From Nocardioides ginsengisegetis (GTDB lineage: Bacteria; Actinomycetota; Actinomycetes; Propionibacteriales; Nocardioidaceae): a stretch of 64,000 bases of DNA. The stretch's first letter is position 1. Each line of letters begins with the position of its first letter. The notes under the pieces were generated by a model. It ran no database searches and was not told the DNA's origin. It saw only the letters and a list, made by a program, of their open reading frames with translations. The position numbers were made by a program, and so were the translations under genes. Of the stretch, positions 59,440 to 64,000 are shown in pieces. Where the stretch lies: NCBI RefSeq assembly GCF_014138045.1, contig NZ_JACGXA010000001.1:2775001-2839000 (forward strand), written 5' to 3'.

Positions 59440-59970
59440 TCACGGTGGATCGCGCCGTGACCGGTGACGCCCGCTCGACCACGCCAGGCCGAAGGCCAGC
59501 GCGGCGAGCAGCACCAGGGCCACGCCGCCCCAGGCTCCGGGTCGCACGAGCGCAAGGTAGAGGAAGCCGACCTCCGGCACCGACCACACGACCCGCGACA
59601 CGGTCGTGCCGCTCGTGGGCACCGGCCACGGGTCGATCTGCGGGTTGGCGTCGCCCTGGGTGAGCAGGTGTCTGCCGTGCGCGGAGACGATCCGGTGGGT
59701 CACGTTGCCCTCGACCCCGGACGAGGCGGGCGGGACGTAGGTGACCACGTCGCCCACCCGCAGGTCGCCGACCGGCACGGCGCGCTCGAGCACGACGGCA
59801 CCGCGCGGGATCCCCGGGGCCATGTCGTCGGTGCGCACGACGTAGCGCTCCAGCCCCAGGCCGATGGGCAGCAGCGCGAGCACGGTGACGGGAGCGAACA
59901 CGGCGAAGCCCACCAGCAGGCGGCTGCGGAGCGAGGGGGCCGGCTGGTAGGGGGCGGTGACGATCTCCAT
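59440..59970 (-). CDS. Signal peptidase I-like (S26) membrane protein lacking the catalytic serine
   Basis: A 176-residue protein with TM helices at about 20-40 and 140-165. The S26 fold is recognisable: DDMAPGIPRGAVVLERAVPVGDLRVGDVVTYVPP, GNVTHRIVSAHGRHLLTQGDANPQIDP. In active enzymes the residue before Met in the S-M-x-P motif is Ser; here it is Asp49 (TDDMAP). His92 in THRIV, the base in SipW/ER-type enzymes, is kept. It is likely inactive or altered in chemistry. It is not obviously linked to a neighbouring substrate. Confidence 0.82.
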   Translation of the reverse strand: MEIVTAPYQPAPSLRSRLLVGFAVFAPVTVLALLPIGLGLERYVVRTDDMAPGIPRGAVVLERAVPVGDLRVGDVVTYVPPASSGVEGNVTHRIVSAHGRHLLTQGDANPQIDPWPVPTSGTTVSRVVWSVPEVGFLYLALVRPGAWGGVALVLLAALAFGLAWSSGRHRSRRDPP

Positions 59971-60329
59971 TCGAGCCTCTTGTCATTCCCGAGAGATGAG
60001 TGTGGACGGGCCTCGCAACGGGCTGCCCGCCCAGCGTCCCCCCGGTCGCCGAGCGGGCCTCTCCCGTCCGGACCGGTGCGGAGGCACTCCCTCCCCGGGT
60101 GCCTCCGTACCGACCGTGTCCCCCCATGTATCACTTCCGGTGACCGCGTTCCCCCCAGGTCCGCGACCGCCGTGTCCCCCGTCGAGCCGTGGTCGTCGAC
60201 ATCGGCGACCGGGGCTCGAGCCTTAGGAAAAGACCGTCGTTCCACCCCCAAGGTAGAACCGGCCGGGCAACGGCCGATCCACAGGCGATCCACCGTTCGG
60301 TAACAACCGGCGGTGCCCACGGTGGTGCC
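59971..60329. other. Non-coding region with hairpin and repeated C-runs
   Basis: 359 bp without a supported gene. It holds a strong hairpin: CGGTGCGGAGGCAC (60074-60087) pairs with GTGCCTCCGTACCG (60099-60112), 14 bp with one G-U, 11-nt loop. Runs of five or six C recur at 60038, 60120, 60151 and 60176 in TCCCCC contexts. GATCCAC repeats at 60276 and 60287, 11 bp apart. The hairpin could end the LigD-type transcript (minus, ends 60330); the other motifs could belong to the promoter of the signal-peptidase-like gene. Confidence 0.5.
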
Positions 60330-61244
60330 TCACGAGGCGAACAGGTCGCCGTGGTCGGCGATCCGCTCGAGCACCTCGTCGAAGCGGAACTGCTCCAGCC
60401 CGAGCGGGTCCTCGGCCCCCTCCGCGACCTCGTCCCAGGTGACCGGCGTGGCGACGTAGGGGCGCTCCCGGCCGCGCAGGGAGTACGGCGAGATCGTGGT
60501 CTTCGAGCCGGCGTTCTGCGACCAGTCGAGGAACACCTTGCCGCCGCGCTTGGCCTTGGTCATGGTCGCCGTGACCAGCTTCGGGTGCGCGGCCTGGAGC
60601 TCCTCGGCGACCTCCTTCGCCAGGGCGGTCGAGTCGTCCGACGGCATCCGGCCCGGGAGGTCGGCGTACAGGTGCAAGCCCTTGCTGCCGCTGGTGACCG
60701 GCTTGGCGACGAGGTCGCGCTCGGCCAGCTTGTCGCGGACCAGCAGGGCCACGCCGCAGCACTCGTGCAGCCCGGCCGGCTCGCCCGGGTCGAGGTCGAT
60801 GACCAGCCGGTCGGCGTTGCGCGGCCGGCCGTTGCGGCCCACCGTCCACTGGTGCACGTGCAGCTCGAGGGCGGCGAGGTTGACCAGCCACGTGAGCGTC
60901 GCGAGGTCGTCGACGATCGGGAAGACGAGCGTGTCGCCGCCTCCGGCCTCGACCGAGCGCGCGGCGCGGGACCCCGTCGTGGGGACCCGCGCCGTGCGCA
61001 CCCAGCTCGGCGTGCCGGCGGGTGCGTTCTTCTCGAAGAAGCTGTCGCCCTGCACGCCGTGCGGCCACCGGATCCGGGTCACCGCGCGGTCCTTGAGGTG
61101 CGGCAGCAGGGTGGGTGCGACCTGGGCGTAGTAGTTGAGCACCTCGCCCTTGGTCGTGCCGGTGCGCGGGTAGAGCACCTTGTCGAGGTTGCTGATCCTG
61201 AGCGTGCGGCCCTCGACGTCGACGAGGAGCTCCTGGCCGGCCAT
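60330..61244 (-). CDS. LigD-type DNA polymerase/primase domain protein
   Basis: A 304-residue stand-alone polymerase domain of the archaeo-eukaryotic primase superfamily, as in bacterial non-homologous end-joining LigD. Catalytic Asp pair in DRLVIDLDPGE; SGSKGLHLYADLPGR with the nucleotide-binding His; third Asp in KVFLDWSQN; TTISPYSLRGRERPYVATPVTW. No ligase or nuclease domain is fused, as with the separate PolD proteins of mycobacteria. Ku is not present in the window. ATG 61244 is taken; TTG 61253 is possible. Confidence 0.9.
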   Translation of the reverse strand: MAGQELLVDVEGRTLRISNLDKVLYPRTGTTKGEVLNYYAQVAPTLLPHLKDRAVTRIRWPHGVQGDSFFEKNAPAGTPSWVRTARVPTTGSRAARSVEAGGGDTLVFPIVDDLATLTWLVNLAALELHVHQWTVGRNGRPRNADRLVIDLDPGEPAGLHECCGVALLVRDKLAERDLVAKPVTSGSKGLHLYADLPGRMPSDDSTALAKEVAEELQAAHPKLVTATMTKAKRGGKVFLDWSQNAGSKTTISPYSLRGRERPYVATPVTWDEVAEGAEDPLGLEQFRFDEVLERIADHGDLFAS

Positions 61245-61263
61245 GGGCCACAACCTAATCGGA

Positions 61264-61842
61264 TCAGTGGTGGTGGGCGTGCTTGTCGTCCAGCGGGATG
61301 TCGCCGCACTGCGGGCCCTGCGGCGGCAGCTCCTGGACGTCGTCGCGCGACGCCCAGCCGCTCGTCACCGGCGGGGTCACCGACTCGACGAAGACCCGCC
61401 CCTGACGCAACTGGCGCACCACGACGATGGTGCCGCCCTCACGGGACCGGCCGTCGATGCTGGACGCGCACGACGGAGCCTTCCCGACCAGCCGGACCTC
61501 GCCCCGCAGGAAGAAGTCGTCGACCCAGCCGATGGCCGGACGGCCCTCGACGGTGCGGACCTGGAGCATCTGGCCGTCGATCGAGAGCACCTCGGCCAGC
61601 GTGCCGTCGTAGACCGCGTCGACCTGGTGGGCGGCGTCCGGGCCGTCGTACAACGGCACCTTCTCCTCGGCCACCATGCCGTGGTCGTCGCGCCCGGAGA
61701 CCATCACCAGCCGGGGCTTCTCCACCACCGACGGGGTGCCCATCGACGCGGGGGCCGCGCTGCTGCCGCCGAGGCCGTGCAGGCCCACGGCGACGAGCAG
61801 CGCGGCCGCGCCGAGCGGCGCACCGATGCGGACGAGCCTCAC
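61264..61842 (-). CDS. Secreted hypothetical protein with SH3-like segments
   Basis: A 192-residue protein. The N-terminus has a signal-like hydrophobic stretch (IGAPLGAAALLVAVGLHGLGGSSAA), followed by beta-rich sequence EEKVPLYDGPDAAHQVDAVYDGTLAEVLSIDGQMLQVRTVEGRPAIGWVDDFFLRG that reads like a bacterial SH3 domain, and a His-rich tail (DDKHAHHH) that may bind metal. GTG 61842 overlaps the upstream stop by 4 bp, coupling it to the metallo-beta-lactamase/lamin-tail gene. It may assist or retain that enzyme at the wall. Confidence 0.75.
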   Translation of the reverse strand: MRLVRIGAPLGAAALLVAVGLHGLGGSSAAPASMGTPSVVEKPRLVMVSGRDDHGMVAEEKVPLYDGPDAAHQVDAVYDGTLAEVLSIDGQMLQVRTVEGRPAIGWVDDFFLRGEVRLVGKAPSCASSIDGRSREGGTIVVVRQLRQGRVFVESVTPPVTSGWASRDDVQELPPQGPQCGDIPLDDKHAHHH

Positions 61843-63572
61843 GGGCACGTCGTGGGGTTGGCGGTCCCCTTGCTCAGGTTGGTGGAGATCGTGCCGCACC
61901 ACGCTCCCCCGTCTCCCTGGCGGTGGAACACCTTGTCGGACTGGGTGCTGCCGAGGTTGTAGGACCAGGAGTCGTAGGTGACCTCGCTGGCCCCCGTCCC
62001 GGAGAGGAATCGCACGGTCTCCGCCCCGGTGTTGTTGAGGAAGCCGGACGCGATGTCCATGACGTAGCGGCCACCCGCGGGGATGACGGTGCCGGCCGGG
62101 ATCTGCTTGGGCGCCCCGCCGCCACCGGCGACGTCGTCGATGTAGAAGCCGCTGACGTCCACGGGCGCGGTGAGCGGGTTGTAGAGCTCGACCCACTCGG
62201 TGCCCGTGCCCGAGGGGGCCATGAGGAACTCGTTGACCTTGACCTGGGTCGGGTCGCCGTTGGTGCCGGTGCCCGCGCCGGTGACGTAGCTGCGGGTACC
62301 GGTGTCGTAGGTGACGGTGTAGCCCGAGCCGTTGGTGCCCGTCGTGACCAGGTGGATGGTGCCGCCGTGGTTGAACGTGCCCGAGTAGTCGATGGCCGCG
62401 CCGGTCGTGTCCGTGGTGTCGCAGGGGTTGTTCATCATGTAGATGTCGGCCGCGATCGCCCGGTAGGTGTTGAGGGTGCGGTTGCCCGGGTGGCCGAACG
62501 AGTTGGTGCCGCACGAGATCACGGTCATCTGCGGGTCCAGCGCGTTGACGTAGTTGGCCGACGAGGAGTGCGCCGAGCCGTGGTGGTTGGCGCGGAGGGT
62601 CTCGACCTTGCCCATCTTGGTCAAGAGCTGCGACTCGACGTCGTTGTAGGTGTAGCCGTTGACCGACGAGGAGTACTCGCCGTCGCTGTCGCCGGCGGTC
62701 GCGTAGTTGTAGGCGCCGTAGGTGAACTTCACGCCGATCGAGTAGTCGTTCTCGCTCGGCGGGTTGGCGTCGGTGGAGTGGTTGCCGCTGACCGGCGTGG
62801 TGCCGTCGGCCTGCATCACGCCCTTGGCGTTGGCCTCCTCGATGGTGCCGGTGGCGCCGCCGAGGTCGATGCCCGGCCAGGTGCCGGTGTTGGTCAGGGT
62901 GACGACCTTGCCCTCGATGTTGGCCCGGTCGGCCTGGCCGGCGGGTCCGTAGAGCCAGCAGATGAAGCGCTGGCCGGTCATGCTCGTGGTGCCGACGTTG
63001 TGCCAGGCCACCTCCGGCTCGGGGGCCGTCGAGGTGCCGGTGTCGCACTTCCCGTTGGAGTTCGCATCGGTCCAGGTGCCGCCGTCGTGGTCGATCAGGC
63101 TGCCGACGGTGAAGCCGAGGCCGCCGATGCTCGTCGGCGTCAGCAGCTGGTAGAGCCCGTTGCTGTAGGCCTGCGTGTCACCGGGGTTGCCGGCGTAGCC
63201 GATGTGGTCGAGGTGGTGGTGGCTGGCCATCACGTAGTCGAGGTGCACCGGGTTGGCGCCGGTGCCGCAGATCCCGCGGATCTGGGTGGCCACCGCGGTG
63301 GCGTTCGTGTTGACGCCCTTGGTGTTGTAGGCGTTCTCGCCCAGGTCGATGAGCATCGTCTTCCCGGTCGGGCCGACGAGGAGCTGGCTGTCGCCCTGGT
63401 CGACGTCGAACCAGTAGATGTTGAGCTGGCCCGGCGTCCACGTGCCCGAGGTCGAGCAGGCGGCCGCGTTGGGCACGGCCGCGTCCGCGGTGGAGGTGGG
63501 CACGAGGAGGGCGAGGAAGCCCAGAGCGAGGCTCAGGGCAAGCGTGATCGACACGCGCTGTGCACGAGGCAT
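61839..63572 (-). CDS. Secreted metallo-beta-lactamase-fold protein with C-terminal lamin-tail domain
   Basis: A 577-residue exported protein. Signal peptide residues 1-31 (cleavage near ADA). MBL domain of the ComEC/Rec2 type: LNIYWFDVDQGDSQLLVG, metal motif ASHHHLDHIGY (HxHxDH), LRANHHGSAHSSS and MTVISCGTNSFGHPG. A C-terminal lamin-tail domain (about 440-577) reads VKVNEFLMAPSGTGTEWVELYNPLTAPVDVSGFYIDD. It could be an extracellular nuclease, since ComEC-type MBL and lamin-tail domains both occur in secreted nucleases. GGGAGA precedes ATG 63572. Confidence 0.87.
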   Translation of the reverse strand: MPRAQRVSITLALSLALGFLALLVPTSTADAAVPNAAACSTSGTWTPGQLNIYWFDVDQGDSQLLVGPTGKTMLIDLGENAYNTKGVNTNATAVATQIRGICGTGANPVHLDYVMASHHHLDHIGYAGNPGDTQAYSNGLYQLLTPTSIGGLGFTVGSLIDHDGGTWTDANSNGKCDTGTSTAPEPEVAWHNVGTTSMTGQRFICWLYGPAGQADRANIEGKVVTLTNTGTWPGIDLGGATGTIEEANAKGVMQADGTTPVSGNHSTDANPPSENDYSIGVKFTYGAYNYATAGDSDGEYSSSVNGYTYNDVESQLLTKMGKVETLRANHHGSAHSSSANYVNALDPQMTVISCGTNSFGHPGNRTLNTYRAIAADIYMMNNPCDTTDTTGAAIDYSGTFNHGGTIHLVTTGTNGSGYTVTYDTGTRSYVTGAGTGTNGDPTQVKVNEFLMAPSGTGTEWVELYNPLTAPVDVSGFYIDDVAGGGGAPKQIPAGTVIPAGGRYVMDIASGFLNNTGAETVRFLSGTGASEVTYDSWSYNLGSTQSDKVFHRQGDGGAWCGTISTNLSKGTANPTTCP

Positions 63573-63697
63573 GGGGATCTCCCGAGAGATGGCGCGGCGC
63601 GGGGGTACACCGGCGAGCCAGATCGTGGCGCATGCAGGGGGTCGTCGTACAGGGGTTGGGCGGTGCGAATTCGTGAACTTCGTGTGACGCGCGTGGG

Positions 63698-64000
63698 TCA
63701 GCGGCCGATCGCGATGACCGGGACCCGGGCCGGGTCGAGCCGGGCCATCAGCCTCCGGATGAAGGGGCGGGGCGCGCTCACGCAGCCGCCGGTCGCGCCG
63801 GAGCCGTTGACGTGCAGGAAGATCCCGGCGCCACGGTGCCGGACCTGGCGGTGGTTGAAGCTGGTGACGATCGACCACTCGTACTGCCGGGGGTAGTCCG
63901 TGAGCCGCTCGGAGGAGTTCGCGTCGCTGGCCGGGAGCCGCCAGCGGAAGCCGCCCTGCTCCTGGTTGCGGTAGCGGTTGTAGAAGTCCGAGGCGTTGTC
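63698..64000 (-). CDS. L,D-transpeptidase (YkuD-type), partial (C-terminal 100 residues)
   Basis: The C-terminal part of a minus-strand gene entering from the right edge. It reads YEWSIVTSFNHRQVRHRGAGIFLHVNGSGATGGCVSAPRPFIRRLMARLDPARVPVIAIGR, with the YkuD catalytic pattern HVNGSGATGGC (His and Cys present). This family makes 3-3 cross-links in peptidoglycan or attaches proteins to it. The upstream part, including any signal peptide, is outside the window. No direct functional link to the MBL/lamin-tail gene is apparent. Confidence 0.85.
   Translation of the reverse strand, partial: DNASDFYNRYRNQEQGGFRWRLPASDANSSERLTDYPRQYEWSIVTSFNHRQVRHRGAGIFLHVNGSGATGGCVSAPRPFIRRLMARLDPARVPVIAIGR

Overview
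The window is very GC-rich, gene-dense actinobacterial DNA. Gene content points to a Nocardioides-like member of the Propionibacteriales. Supporting signs are the clpS/DUF2017/pncB neighbourhood, a tmRNA tag ending in ALAA, a ftsE-ftsX-M23 peptidase cluster, a Tad-type pilus locus, DUF3039, DUF3048 and DUF2236 proteins, frequent GTG/TTG starts and many 4-bp GTGA/ATGA gene overlaps. The genus is an inference; no rRNA is present.

Layout. 1-4 kb: clpS, DUF2017 and an NAD-salvage group (pncB, esterase, pncA, enoyl-CoA hydratase). 4-14 kb: small regulator/effector units (MarR-MFS, GlxA regulator, 4-hydroxyphenylpyruvate dioxygenase with an Lrp regulator, IclR), a DEAD/DEAH helicase with DUF3039, YqgE and a TetR pair. 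14-17 kb: envelope and housekeeping genes. 17-26 kb: a signalling island, with a kinase/PAS/GAF/PP2C protein divergent from a 1925-residue hybrid histidine kinase built on a 92-residue HAMP repeat array and followed by a response regulator. 26-32 kb: LysR/TDT transporter, ArsR/SRPBCC, tmRNA with a strong terminator hairpin, amidohydrolase and smpB. 32-42 kb: M23 peptidase-ftsX-ftsE, amylosucrase-like enzyme, metalloprotease, prfB, DUF2236. 42-47 kb: Tad pilus operon. 47-52 kb: Ser/Thr kinase directly followed by an adenylate cyclase/ATPase/TPR protein. 52-55 kb: stand-alone CYP102-like P450 with a divergent TetR. 55-57 kb: an IS110-family element. 57-64 kb: HAD phosphatase, a two-component system with a degenerate kinase, a signal-peptidase-like protein lacking the catalytic serine, LigD-type polymerase, a secreted metallo-beta-lactamase/lamin-tail protein and a partial L,D-transpeptidase.

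The most striking find is the IS110 element at 55309-56645. Its left non-coding end folds into two long stem-loops. The first loop carries one sequence identical to the left genomic flank and one complementary to the right flank. The second carries one sequence identical to the element's right end and one complementary to its left end. This is the layout expected of a bridge RNA with all four guides readable, and it fixes a CA core and both junctions. Removing the element restores an in-frame ending (ESMAQLPG, then stop) for the adjacent HAD gene, an independent check on the boundaries.

Other unusual items are a roughly 150-bp intergenic repeat present as two inverted copies 22 kb apart, palindromic operators in front of five regulators, and several proteins with lost catalytic residues.
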